From assembly GCA_023256475.1 (NCBI GenBank), contig JAGDXP010000018.1, positions 1-64,000 on the forward strand: a stretch of 64,000 bases of DNA, given 5' to 3'. A program made the translations under genes and the position numbers. Under the pieces are notes generated by a model. It did no database searches and was not told the DNA's origin. It was given only the letters and a program-made list of their open reading frames with translations. Positions 17,883 through 26,233 of the stretch are shown one piece after another. Source of the DNA: Thermoplasmata archaeon (lineage in GTDB: Archaea; Thermoplasmatota; Thermoplasmata; Thermoplasmatales; GCA-001856825). The stretch's first letter is position 1; the number at the start of each line of letters is the position of its first letter.

Positions 17883-18896
17883 TTAGATAAATTTATTTGA
17901 ATCAAGTTCAAGTAATACAGAATGGTATATCTCATAGGGAGCATCAGTCTTTATCCCCTTATCATAGAAGTTTGTTCTACCTGCTTTATATCCCATTTCA
18001 ACGATCCTTCCCATGATTTCATTCATGCTTATCTCATGACGATTTATGGAATTTGTATAGAAGAATAGCATCAGGTCTTCATTTTTCATATTCCCATACA
18101 GGAGCTTAGATCTGTCTGATAGTTTGCCCAGATCCAATCTGTCTAAAATTTCCTTGTCGTATAGGTCACCCAAATAAAGGGGACCTATGGTCTTCCCTTC
18201 CAATGTAAAATTTTTAACAAATTCTATGGATTTTAGCGCCCGATTTACTCCACGATGTACCTGCATAAAAATTCTGATGTAGTGCTTATCCCTGATGGTC
18301 AGAAGTATTTTTGATCCAAGTTCCAGAGATGCCGCTAACTTTACAAGATAAGCAGCAAATATCCTTGTTGATATTTCTTTGGAATAGATTCCCCTTAAAC
18401 CAATCCCTCCATACCTCAAATAACCCTTCTGAAGGAATTTCCCCTCAAGTACTGAGGTATCTGTCATTGTCACACCCAATATGCCGTGATTTTTAAGGTG
18501 TGCCAGTGAATTTTCAATAAATCCCACGGGAGTACCATAGGGATCCAGATCAATATAATCCCAAAATCTCTGTGCAACAGCTGCATTGAAATCCAAATTC
18601 CATACCTGAGCATTTAATCCATTCAATTTTACGTTTTCCTTTATTAGTTCTGAGTTTACCGGGTTATTGTCGTTGAGTATAACTTCCCACCCAGATTCCT
18701 TGGCAATCCTGATTCCCCTTATCCCTGTACCTGCCATTCCATCCAGAGCCAAGCCCGGTTTAAACAGCTTGAGAATTGAAACTGTGAAATCTCTCGAAGT
18801 GACCATTTCCTTGTTGTAAAATCCGCTGCTGGCCTTGCCAGGCCCTTTTGAAAATGCGCCTATGGCCTGAAATTTTGCATCTCCCTCAAATATCAT
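17883..18896 (-). CDS. trm1: tRNA (guanine(26)-N2)-dimethyltransferase Trm1
   Basis: This 337 aa SAM-dependent methyltransferase forms N2,N2-dimethylguanosine at tRNA position 26. The N terminus has GAFSKGPGKASSGFYNKEM, the SAM site is LDGMAGTGIRGIRIA and the catalytic motif is DLDPYGTP, all diagnostic of Trm1. It lacks the long C-terminal extensions of eukaryotic homologues. The start overlaps the THEP1 stop by 4 nt. Linkage of a tRNA modification gene to lipid genes is probably only operon packing. Confidence 0.93.
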   Translation of the reverse strand: MIFEGDAKFQAIGAFSKGPGKASSGFYNKEMVTSRDFTVSILKLFKPGLALDGMAGTGIRGIRIAKESGWEVILNDNNPVNSELIKENVKLNGLNAQVWNLDFNAAVAQRFWDYIDLDPYGTPVGFIENSLAHLKNHGILGVTMTDTSVLEGKFLQKGYLRYGGIGLRGIYSKEISTRIFAAYLVKLAASLELGSKILLTIRDKHYIRIFMQVHRGVNRALKSIEFVKNFTLEGKTIGPLYLGDLYDKEILDRLDLGKLSDRSKLLYGNMKNEDLMLFFYTNSINRHEISMNEIMGRIVEMGYKAGRTNFYDKGIKTDAPYEIYHSVLLELDSNKFI

Positions 18897-19438
18897 ATGG
18901 TGGATTCTTCACCTTTTATAATATTTACAATCTTGAATACTAGTACATTTCTGTTTATTGGATTTATTTCCAGATTCCTCATATCATCCCTCTTCTTCAC
19001 TTCTTGCAACAATGGATTCCTCCCTTTCTTATGGATGGTCACAATCAGCATTTTATCCATGTCAAGGATCTCTTTGACAAGCTCTGTATATTGTTTGCTC
19101 TCCTGTTCAACTTTTCCAATTTCATCTATAACTATTATTTCTGCATTATCCTTAGCCCACTGAAGTGCGGGTATGGCTATCTGATCAAATGCTTTAATGT
19201 CAACGCCAAATTTACCAACCCTTATCCTAGAATTAATGCTCTTATGAGCAAATATAATTGAATTTTTTGTATGCCAGTCAATTACCCTTAATCCAACCGG
19301 CTCCTTCCCCTCGTATTCCTTCTCTGTAATTATACCGCCAACAACGTGCCCCTCTTTCTCGAGTATCTCTATAACCTTTTTAAGAACCTCAGTTTTGCCT
19401 ACTCCTTCCGCACCGCTCAATGCCACTTTACTGATCAT
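18893..19438 (-). CDS. THEP1-family nucleoside-triphosphatase
   Basis: This 181 aa P-loop NTPase has Walker A GAEGVGKTE (9-17) and Walker B AEIIVIDEIGKVE (about 99-111). GGIITEKEYEGKEPVGLRVID is typical of the THEP1 family, whose members hydrolyse ATP/GTP and other NTPs slowly. The physiological role is unknown in archaea. It overlaps the upstream MptD-like gene by 11 nt and the downstream trm1 gene by 4 nt, so it is translated as part of the operon. Confidence 0.85.
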   Translation of the reverse strand: MISKVALSGAEGVGKTEVLKKVIEILEKEGHVVGGIITEKEYEGKEPVGLRVIDWHTKNSIIFAHKSINSRIRVGKFGVDIKAFDQIAIPALQWAKDNAEIIVIDEIGKVEQESKQYTELVKEILDMDKMLIVTIHKKGRNPLLQEVKKRDDMRNLEINPINRNVLVFKIVNIIKGEESTI

Positions 19439-19808
19439 CTTTATCTACCTTGAAAAACATCAGTGGATAATTCATTTCATCTATGAACTTCATTTCACCA
19501 ATTACCCTAGCTCCCATATAATTGATTTTAAGGGTTACATTTATCATATCTCCCGTAAGCGTCTTATATTTGTACACAGAGAGCTCTTTCCCAATCTTAT
19601 TTCTGTCTATATTGACTTTCACTTCTTCTACAAATGGCTGAGCCTGAGTGGCCATTTCAATGGCTTTCTCGAGGTATTCAACATTGTATAGATTCACCGG
19701 TATTCCAGTATATTGGTGATATATAGCTCCAAGCTTTATTCCCGCTTCAAATATGGCTCTCTCGACATTACTGCAACTGAAAAATTTGGAAGCTGGATCG
19801 GGCATCAC
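19428..19808 (-). CDS. dihydroneopterin aldolase, archaeal MptD-like
   Basis: This 126 aa protein resembles the archaeal MptD family (formerly DUF372). The central block ERAIFEAGIKLGAIYHQYTGIPVN and the following conserved Asn/Glu residues (VEYLEKAIEMATQAQPFVEEV) recall that family. MptD cleaves 7,8-dihydroneopterin to 6-hydroxymethyl-dihydropterin for folate/methanopterin synthesis. It is the first gene of the five-gene minus operon and has an AATTTATAATATT box about 25 nt upstream. I recognised the family by eye only. Confidence 0.7.
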   Translation of the reverse strand: MMPDPASKFFSCSNVERAIFEAGIKLGAIYHQYTGIPVNLYNVEYLEKAIEMATQAQPFVEEVKVNIDRNKIGKELSVYKYKTLTGDMINVTLKINYMGARVIGEMKFIDEMNYPLMFFKVDKDDQ

Positions 19809-19945
19809 CCATTAATACATAATATTATAAATTATTTTAGTACCATTACTTACTGTGGAATATTTCCAATGTATTATGAAAAAAAGGGATTTTTTATTTG
19901 CTAGAGTTGATGGTAATCAAAAATAATATTGAAAAAAGGAAATCA

Positions 19946-21070
19946 TTATCCTTTCATTAATTCCTCTGCGGCTAAGGCAGCTGCGATGTGTAGAAGGCCC
20001 CCATATATCATGGCTTCTTCATTTATATCAAAGTTGCTGCTATGCTTAGAAACCTCGATACCATTGATTTTTCCAGTTCCAAGGAATGCAAAGGCACAGC
20101 GGGTCTTTTTGCAATAAAAGGCAAAATCCTCTCCACCCATGGTAGGAGGGACATTTCTGTTCCTAATCAGTCCTTCTGAAAGTTTGTCTATTGCATGGGA
20201 ATATTCAATATCATTCTCAAGTACAGGTAGCTCTTTTTCATACACTACCTGAACATGCTCATTTGAAAGCGATTTGATCTCCCTTTCAATAGTTGCAGCT
20301 ACATTTTGGCTCAGTGATCGTGCTGTGCCTCCCATTTCCACAACTTGAGGTATCACGTTATTTGCGGTTCCACCTCTTATGTATCCTATAGAGACCACAG
20401 CCGGATCCAGAGGGTTAATTTTTCTGCTTGGTATTTCAAGAAGGTAATTTATTAGATGTGATGCCTCGGCAACAGTGTCAAATGCCAGATGAGGGTAGGC
20501 AGCATGCCCTCCCTTTCCAGTTATTTTGACGGTAAAATTGTCGACTGCTGCCATGGCTCCACCCTTCACAATATGGTATTCTCCGACATCCATGGAAGTC
20601 CAGGCATGAAGTCCAAAAATGAACTTTATGCCTTCAAGTGCACCGCCATTTATCATGGAAATTGCACCCTTGCCTATCTCTTCCCCTGGCTGAAAAATCA
20701 TTCTCACCGGTAATTTCATCTCTTTGATAATTGGCATGATTCCGATCAAAATCGATGTATGCATATCATGGCCACAGGCGTGCATCCTGTTGGGTATTTC
20801 GGAAGAAAAAGAGAGATTAGTCTCTTCATTTATGGGAAGGGCATCCATATCAGCCCTAAGTGCTATGGTAGGATTATCGCTGAAATCTACCACAACACCA
20901 TTTCCTATTCTCTCGTATTTTAAGCCAAAATTTTTAGCCTCAAAAACAACCAGATCAGATGTCCTGATGGTATCCATGCCAACTTCAGGGTGCCTATGAA
21001 TATCTCTCCTGAGTTCTACCATCCTGGGGTATTGTTTGTTTACCTTTTCAATCAATAATTTTTTCTCCAT
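19946..21070 (-). CDS. M20-family amidohydrolase (N-acyl-amino-acid/peptidase type)
   Basis: This 374 aa metallohydrolase of the M20D group includes aminoacylases, IAA-amino acid hydrolases and N-acetyl-diaminopimelate deacetylase. The metal/catalytic motifs are ADMDALPI (73-80), HACGHDMH (97-104) and the QPGEE catalytic glutamate pair (127-131). GKGGHAAYPH lies in the dimerisation domain and a late MGGEDFAFY supplies the last metal ligand. It starts inside the end of the enolase-superfamily gene (23 nt overlap). The pairing suggests it hydrolyses the N-acyl amino acid made or racemised by that enzyme. Confidence 0.85.
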   Translation of the reverse strand: MEKKLLIEKVNKQYPRMVELRRDIHRHPEVGMDTIRTSDLVVFEAKNFGLKYERIGNGVVVDFSDNPTIALRADMDALPINEETNLSFSSEIPNRMHACGHDMHTSILIGIMPIIKEMKLPVRMIFQPGEEIGKGAISMINGGALEGIKFIFGLHAWTSMDVGEYHIVKGGAMAAVDNFTVKITGKGGHAAYPHLAFDTVAEASHLINYLLEIPSRKINPLDPAVVSIGYIRGGTANNVIPQVVEMGGTARSLSQNVAATIEREIKSLSNEHVQVVYEKELPVLENDIEYSHAIDKLSEGLIRNRNVPPTMGGEDFAFYCKKTRCAFAFLGTGKINGIEVSKHSSNFDINEEAMIYGGLLHIAAALAAEELMKG

Positions 21071-22133
21071 CCTTCATCACCTTTGTGAAATACGGATAGT
21101 CAATAGTTATACCTATCCCCGGGTTCTTGAAAGGATAAATCCTCCCATTTTCCATGGTGAAAATCTCCATTGTTATATCCTTCCTGAAATATTTGTCATT
21201 GGGACTCGTGTCTCCAGGCAATTTTACATCATCCAGAGAAGCTATGGAGATGTTGAATGATCTTCCAATACCTGTTTCAAGCATACCACCAACCCATAAC
21301 CCTACGGAGTTTTTCTTTGCAATATCTATTACCTCCAAAGTGTTAGAAATACCTCCCATTCTACCAGGTTTAAGATTTATGATATCTGCAATTCCAGATT
21401 CCATATACATTTTGGCTAATTGAGGAGATTCTATGGATTCATCGAGACATATCTTTGTTTGAATCTCCTTTTTTAGCTTCGTGTAACCAAGGAAATCATC
21501 CTTACCCAAAGGTTGCTCAATGTATTCAAGATTAAAATCATCCAATCTTTTTAATGTTTCTAAGTCATCTAAGGTATAATCCTGGTTTGCATCTACGCTC
21601 AATGGAATTTTGGGGAACCTTTCCCTTATAGCCTTTAAAAGTTCCACATCATGCCCTCTCTGTATTTTGACCTTGATCCTTCTATAGCCTCTCTTCACTG
21701 CATTCTCAACATTTTTCAGGGTATTATCAAGGCTGGACATCCCTATGGAAATTCCAACATCAGCATATCCCTTGGTCTTGCCAATGAATTCATGGAGCGG
21801 TTTACCCTCTTTTTTAGCAATATAATCATAAAGCATCATTTCTAGGGCTGCTTTTGCCATGTTATGACCATTAACATATTCAGACAATTCTGAGAACTCT
21901 TTAGGATCCTGAGTTTTCTTCAAGATTGGGGCAAGGTGCTTCTTAATAACAATAATTTCAGCATCGTTGAATTCATATGAATATCCAGGAGTTTCGTCTG
22001 AAACCATTTCCCCATAGGCCTGTACTTCCCCATCATCATATCTCAGAATCACAGCCTCTCTCTCATATTGTACCCCAAAGCTTGTCCTGAACTCTTGAAT
22101 AAGGGGGATTGACACTTTAAAATAATGTAGCAT
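21048..22133 (-). CDS. enolase-superfamily enzyme: N-acylamino acid racemase / o-succinylbenzoate synthase type
   Basis: This 361 aa protein is of the MLE subgroup of the enolase superfamily. The start YFKVSIPLIQEFRTSFG matches the OSBS/NSAR family. Catalytic residues are visible in order: KVK (K154, K156) as the general base pair; metal ligands D181 (DANQDY), E206 (YIEQPL) and D231 (LDES); and the opposite-face lysine K255 (NLKPGRMGG). OSBS makes a menaquinone precursor and NSAR racemises N-acyl amino acids, and the two cannot be separated by sequence alone. No other men gene is in the window and the partner is an M20 aminoacylase, which favours racemase. Confidence 0.82.
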   Translation of the reverse strand: MLHYFKVSIPLIQEFRTSFGVQYEREAVILRYDDGEVQAYGEMVSDETPGYSYEFNDAEIIVIKKHLAPILKKTQDPKEFSELSEYVNGHNMAKAALEMMLYDYIAKKEGKPLHEFIGKTKGYADVGISIGMSSLDNTLKNVENAVKRGYRRIKVKIQRGHDVELLKAIRERFPKIPLSVDANQDYTLDDLETLKRLDDFNLEYIEQPLGKDDFLGYTKLKKEIQTKICLDESIESPQLAKMYMESGIADIINLKPGRMGGISNTLEVIDIAKKNSVGLWVGGMLETGIGRSFNISIASLDDVKLPGDTSPNDKYFRKDITMEIFTMENGRIYPFKNPGIGITIDYPYFTKVMKDGEKIID

Positions 22134-22179
22134 AATAAGAGATGTTTAACCCATTTATTAATATTCCATAATAGTAAGT

Positions 22180-22962
22180 TTACGAAGTTATGGATTCCTT
22201 AAGTGCCTTGACAATTTGATCTATGTCCTCAGAGGAAGTCAATTTAAGGAAAACTTCTTCCAAGTTTTTATCCTGGGAGGAAACATCTTCTATGCTTCCA
22301 GTGTACTTTACTGAGCCTTTATCCATTATGGATACTTTCTTGCATATATTTTGAGCTATCTCTAATATGTGAGTGGAAAAAATTATTATCTTTCCTTCTT
22401 TGGAAAGATCAATCAGGAGATTCTTGAAAATCTTTGCGGATTTGGGATCGAGGCCATTGATGCTTTCATCCAGAATAAGGATCTTAGGATTGTGGAGGAG
22501 AGATGAAATTATGGATACCTTCTGCTTAGTGCCGAAGGAAAGTGATCCAATAAAATTATCCATGTATTCCGAAATTCCAAAGGCATTAGCCAGCTCATCT
22601 ACTCTCTTCTCCAACACATCTGATGAAACGGCAGGAGCCCTCATGCTCCCGATGAATTCGAAGTATTCTCTCGGTGTCAGTGACTCATACAATACTGGAG
22701 TCTCAGGTACATAACCTACAATTTTTCTTATTTCAATTGGCTCCCTATTTGGATCATATGATTCTACAAGGACCTGCCCAAAGTCATATTTCAACGTGCC
22801 CGCCAGAATTCTCATAAGAGTTGATTTGCCAGAACCGTTTGGGCCAAGAAGGCCGAATATCTCTCCCTCTAATATTTCCAGGTTTATGTTATTGAGGACC
22901 AGCTTATTTCCGTATTTCTTATAGAGGTTCTTTGCAATTACAGCCACTATTTCAATAACCAT
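22180..22962 (-). CDS. ABC transporter ATP-binding protein (export/CcmA-NatA type)
   Basis: This 260 aa ATPase has Walker A GPNGSGKST (about 39-47), the Q-loop region GYVPETPVLYESLTPREY, a modified signature SLSFGTKQKVSI in place of LSGGQ, and Walker B KILILDE. This type usually pairs with an ABC-2 membrane protein for export of drugs, lipids or other substrates. No membrane partner is adjacent. It is divergent from the aminotransferase gene and shares a 69 nt promoter region with it. Confidence 0.85.
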   Translation of the reverse strand: MVIEIVAVIAKNLYKKYGNKLVLNNINLEILEGEIFGLLGPNGSGKSTLMRILAGTLKYDFGQVLVESYDPNREPIEIRKIVGYVPETPVLYESLTPREYFEFIGSMRAPAVSSDVLEKRVDELANAFGISEYMDNFIGSLSFGTKQKVSIISSLLHNPKILILDESINGLDPKSAKIFKNLLIDLSKEGKIIIFSTHILEIAQNICKKVSIMDKGSVKYTGSIEDVSSQDKNLEEVFLKLTSSEDIDQIVKALKESITS

Positions 22963-23031
22963 AGCTGCCTAATTTACATTTCGAAGTTAAGGGGATGTAA
23001 ATTTAGATATATCAAAAAGGCATGAATTGAC

Positions 23032-24171
23032 ATGGTATCTACCCTGTATAAGAACATAACTCCTTCCGCCACAATATCCCTAAATAACAAATTCTCGCAG
23101 TTGAAGGCGCAAGGGAAAAGTGTTATATCATTCGCAGCTGGAGAGCCAGAGCCTACAACTCCCAGTGAAGTGATAGATTATGCATTTAAAATGGCTCAGG
23201 CAGGAAAAACCCATTACACTCCGTCAGCTGGAATTCCAGAATTGAGAAATAAAATAGCCAGGAAATACTCAGAGATGGCATCGAAAGAAATATTGCCTAA
23301 CCAGGTAATAATTTCGGTTGCAAAATTTGCAATTAACATGGCAGTGGGATCTGTAGTTGAGCCCGGTGAGGAAGTCTTGCTTCAGGATCCATCATTTTTG
23401 TCATACCCTGAAATTGTGAAGCTATTTGGAGGGAAGCCCGTCTACGTTAATTCCAATGAGGATGGATCCATTGATATCGAGGACCTCAAGGAAAAAATAA
23501 CTCCAAGGACTAAAATGCTGCTTTTGAACAGCCCTGCCAATCCGCAGGGATGGGTGGCAACACATGATCAATTGAAAGCACTTGCAGATATTTCTTTGGA
23601 TAAAAAAATATATGTGATGTCAGATGAAATTTATGAGGATATTGTCTATGAGGGGAAACACGAATCAATTATACAGTTCCCAGGCATGGAAGAATTGACA
23701 TTTGTTGTAAATGGTTTTTCTAAGAGCCATGCCATGACTGGCTGGAGAATAGGGTACATAATCTCGCCCAAATCACTCGCTCCATATCTTGATGCATATC
23801 AGCAGCACACAATTACATGTGCACCATCAATTTCCCAATATGCAGCACTGAAAGCCATGGATGATAAAGATTTTCCAAAGAAATTGAAGGAATCATTCCT
23901 TGAAAAGAGAAATAAAATTTACGAAATACTTTCAAAGAGCGACAAATTGAAAGTGAGCCTTCCAAGAGGTACTTTCTATATATTCCCTAGGCTATTGAAT
24001 GGGATGGATGGAAATAAATTCAGCAACGATCTTTTAGAGAAGAAGGGTGTCTTGGTAACCCCAGGTGAACCGTTTGGTCCATCATCAAAGTTCAATTTTA
24101 GAATCTCCTATGCACTGCCCATGGAAGAATTGATTGAAGGGGGCAATAGGATTCTGGAATATCTGGGATAA
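23032..24171 (+). CDS. class I/II PLP aminotransferase (aspartate aminotransferase-like)
   Basis: This 379 aa fold-type I PLP enzyme of the AspC subgroup Ib has FAAGEPEPTTP at the substrate gate, THYTPSAGIPELRNKIA, the cofactor region NSPANPQGW, DEIYEDIVYEG and the PLP lysine in NGFSKSHAMTGWRIGY. The expected reaction is reversible transfer of an amino group between aspartate (or other amino acids) and 2-oxoglutarate. Substrate specificity cannot be assigned from sequence alone. Its stop is 2 nt from the convergent neighbour's stop. Confidence 0.88.
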   Translation: MVSTLYKNITPSATISLNNKFSQLKAQGKSVISFAAGEPEPTTPSEVIDYAFKMAQAGKTHYTPSAGIPELRNKIARKYSEMASKEILPNQVIISVAKFAINMAVGSVVEPGEEVLLQDPSFLSYPEIVKLFGGKPVYVNSNEDGSIDIEDLKEKITPRTKMLLLNSPANPQGWVATHDQLKALADISLDKKIYVMSDEIYEDIVYEGKHESIIQFPGMEELTFVVNGFSKSHAMTGWRIGYIISPKSLAPYLDAYQQHTITCAPSISQYAALKAMDDKDFPKKLKESFLEKRNKIYEILSKSDKLKVSLPRGTFYIFPRLLNGMDGNKFSNDLLEKKGVLVTPGEPFGPSSKFNFRISYALPMEELIEGGNRILEYLG

Positions 24172-24173
24172 AA

Positions 24174-24557
24174 TTACTTTCTCTTTTTCCTATATTCAGT
24201 ATATTTCATTAAGTCAAATTCCAAGTTATGCTTTATTTTTTTGCTAGTCAGATATCTGCTAAGAGATTCAGACACATCCCTGACATATGCCTCAGGAAGA
24301 GGAGACAAAATTGTAATTTCCTTTCTATGGAGGGGAAAGATCATCCTAAGCTTTCCTTCCCTATTATAACCTTCTGGCTTTCTGTTATTTTTTATATCAA
24401 GCATATTAATGTAAATTATAACGTCCCTGTGATCAGGTTCTTCTTCCAGTTCACCTGTTTCTTCGAAAAAAAGTTCCATCAAGCCCTTATAACTCTTCTC
24501 CAGATATTTCCATTGGAAGTCATCAGGGAAAATTATGTGTCCGCTCCAATTTTTCAT
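24174..24557 (-). CDS. hypothetical protein, 127 aa, coupled to rpo6
   Basis: I do not recognise this protein. It is soluble and rich in charged residues, with an acidic patch ([16 protein letters not shown], about 30-45) and a basic C terminus. There are no cysteine clusters or membrane segments. Its ATG overlaps the rpo6 stop (ATGA), so it is translated by coupling with the polymerase subunit. That placement argues that it is a real gene and might work in transcription or translation, but no function can be assigned. Confidence 0.65.
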   Translation of the reverse strand: MKNWSGHIIFPDDFQWKYLEKSYKGLMELFFEETGELEEEPDHRDVIIYINMLDIKNNRKPEGYNREGKLRMIFPLHRKEITILSPLPEAYVRDVSESLSRYLTSKKIKHNLEFDLMKYTEYRKKRK

Positions 24558-24748
24558 ACAACAGACCTCTTCTTGCGCTTAACAGTCATGGGAATGGCAT
24601 CATTCTCAAATTCTATTAAGGCAATTTTTACCGGGTCAATCACATCTTTTGGAATGTCAACAAGGATAGGAGCCCCCATTGATATTTGAAGAGCTCTGGC
24701 GCCTATAATCCTGGCTTTCTCATATTTAGTATATTTTTTCTCAACCAT
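24554..24748 (-). CDS. rpo6: DNA-directed RNA polymerase subunit Rpo6 (RpoK)
   Basis: At 64 aa from the preferred start this is the Rpb6/omega homologue that clamps the largest polymerase subunit. The core [28 protein letters not shown], followed by [21 protein letters not shown], is unmistakable. The ORF track begins 20 codons earlier (24808). I chose ATG 24748 because it begins the conserved core ([10 protein letters not shown]) and has GGAGGT 9 nt upstream, and because the extra residues are not conserved in the family. It lies between the GAF protein gene and the hypothetical gene. Confidence 0.95.
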   Translation of the reverse strand: MVEKKYTKYEKARIIGARALQISMGAPILVDIPKDVIDPVKIALIEFENDAIPMTVKRKKRSVV

Positions 24749-24757
24749 AGGAGCATT

Positions 24758-24763
24758 ACCTCC
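24758..24763 (-). promoter_or_regulatory. Shine-Dalgarno site deciding the Rpo6 start
   Basis: The minus strand reads GGAGGTAATGCTCCTATG. GGAGGT sits 9 nt before the ATG at 24748, supporting the shorter Rpo6. Confidence 0.75.
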
Positions 24764-24808
24764 AAAATTATTTATTAAGTCCAATGAGTCCGCAGTCAAC
24801 ATTGACAC

Positions 24809-25261
24809 CTATAACAAACTGCCTAAAAAGTTTGCTATGCTTTCAAGGAAATGCTCATCTTTCTTGTCGAAGGGATCAATTAAATCGCTGTCTATATCGA
24901 TTTCCCCTATAACTTTCCCGTTTTTGAAAATAGGTACAACTATTTCAGATTTTGTGTTTGGAAAGCAGGCAATATACCTACTATCCTTAGAAACATCGGG
25001 CACTACCACTGTAAATTGCTCTTTAGCCGCTAGACCACAAATTCCCTCTCCTATTTTTATTCTAACATGTTCTGTTGCTTCTGGCCCATCCCAGGCTCTA
25101 AGTACAAGATCGTCCCCTTCTACCATGTAAATTCCAACCCAATTATATTTGTCAATTTTATTTCGTAAGAAACTCACTGTATATTTTAATGCATCTTTAT
25201 GATCAAAATTTTCCTTGTATTCTTTCAGGAGACTTTCGTAATTATATTTTTTGAATTCCAT
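24809..25261 (-). CDS. GAF-domain protein, free methionine-(R)-sulfoxide reductase-like
   Basis: This 150 aa single GAF domain belongs to the YebR/fRMsr group, which reduces free methionine-R-sulfoxide. Diagnostic blocks are NWVGIYMVEGDDLVL, GEGICGLAA and the sequence around YIACFPNTKSEIVVPIFKNGKVIGEIDIDS. Two of the three cysteines used in the E. coli enzyme appear to be present (in GEGICG and in YIAC); the third is not obvious. If active it would repair oxidised methionine, sensible for an aerobic acidophile. It lies directly upstream of rpo6. Confidence 0.75.
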   Translation of the reverse strand: MEFKKYNYESLLKEYKENFDHKDALKYTVSFLRNKIDKYNWVGIYMVEGDDLVLRAWDGPEATEHVRIKIGEGICGLAAKEQFTVVVPDVSKDSRYIACFPNTKSEIVVPIFKNGKVIGEIDIDSDLIDPFDKKDEHFLESIANFLGSLL

Positions 25262-25432
25262 TATTGTGAATTCTATTACGGTATAAAATTTTAATTGGAA
25301 ATTTAAAGTGTATGAATTTCAAAATGCTGAGATAATAGTCTATGATGTCATCACTCGCTTGTTAATTGAAATATTTTGATTTTTTAGTTATGAATGTAAA
25401 ATTTAATTAATGGAATCACAATTGCATCAGAG

Positions 25433-26233
25433 ATGCTTTATCTGGTTAGTTATGAAGAATTGGCCGATGGTAAGAGAAAAGTAAGGATATCTAAGGATGA
25501 ATTCATGAAGATCTATTTCGAATTATTGAAGGATGGAAAATCTCAATATAATGGCGAAGCTGTGCTATTCCCAGAATCATTGATTGAGAAGAATTTAGAT
25601 TTTCAAGATGTAAGGCAGCTGTCAAGTTCCGTAAATTCCAAAATTATGAAGGAAAAGATAACAGAAGATCAAATTATAGATAAACTGGTAAAAACCATGG
25701 ATGAAATTGATAAATTCATAAATTTTGTGACCCTTAAGAAGGAAGAGTCAGAAACGCTTGTAAAATATTCAGATAAGGTGGATCCTGCAGCAGGAAATCT
25801 CTTTCATGAGATGGAAGAAAACCTGCTCGATTATAGGAACAAGCTGGATTTGATGCTTAAGACGTATGTGGAGAGGAATGCTCCGAATACCTCCTCCCTC
25901 ATAGGGCACAAGGTCACTGCAAGACTTATAAGTCTATCTGGAGGAGTAAGAGAAATAGCCATGAGTTCTTCAAGCACAATCCAGATATTGGGAGCAGAAA
26001 AAGCATTTTTCAGATTTAAAAAAGGAAAAGGAACACCTCCAAAACATGGAATTATATATGAAATCCCTGACATATATAAGGCGCCCAGGAAACTTGCAGG
26101 AAAGATTGCAAGGGTCTATGCCAATGGGATTGTGAAGGCTGCAAGGGCAGATATGGCAGGAATAAAATCAGATATACCTCAGATTACCAAGGAAAAGATA
26201 GAGAAGATCAAGAGGGAATTTAAACAGAATTAG
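25433..26233 (+). CDS. Nop5 (Nop56/58) core protein of C/D box sRNPs
   Basis: At 266 aa this is the scaffold that joins L7Ae-bound C/D sRNA to fibrillarin for 2'-O-methylation of rRNA and tRNA. A short N-terminal domain and coiled coil (about 80-145) lead to the Nop domain with APNTSSLIGHKVTARLISLSGG, SSTIQILGAEKAFFRF and GKGTPPKHGIIYEIP. The length resembles short archaeal forms such as that of Archaeoglobus and lacks the long Lys-rich tail. The usual fibrillarin neighbour is not adjacent. A C/D box sRNA that this protein could assemble on occurs elsewhere in this window. Confidence 0.92.
   Translation: MLYLVSYEELADGKRKVRISKDEFMKIYFELLKDGKSQYNGEAVLFPESLIEKNLDFQDVRQLSSSVNSKIMKEKITEDQIIDKLVKTMDEIDKFINFVTLKKEESETLVKYSDKVDPAAGNLFHEMEENLLDYRNKLDLMLKTYVERNAPNTSSLIGHKVTARLISLSGGVREIAMSSSSTIQILGAEKAFFRFKKGKGTPPKHGIIYEIPDIYKAPRKLAGKIARVYANGIVKAARADMAGIKSDIPQITKEKIEKIKREFKQN

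Noticed and set aside
24228-24689. 153 aa plus-strand ORF
   Set aside because: Antisense to the hypothetical gene and rpo6; no family likeness and no start signals.
25310-25370. C box-like GTGATGA on the minus strand upstream of nop5
   Set aside because: The only candidate D box is CTCA, not CTGA, and no C'/D' pair exists.
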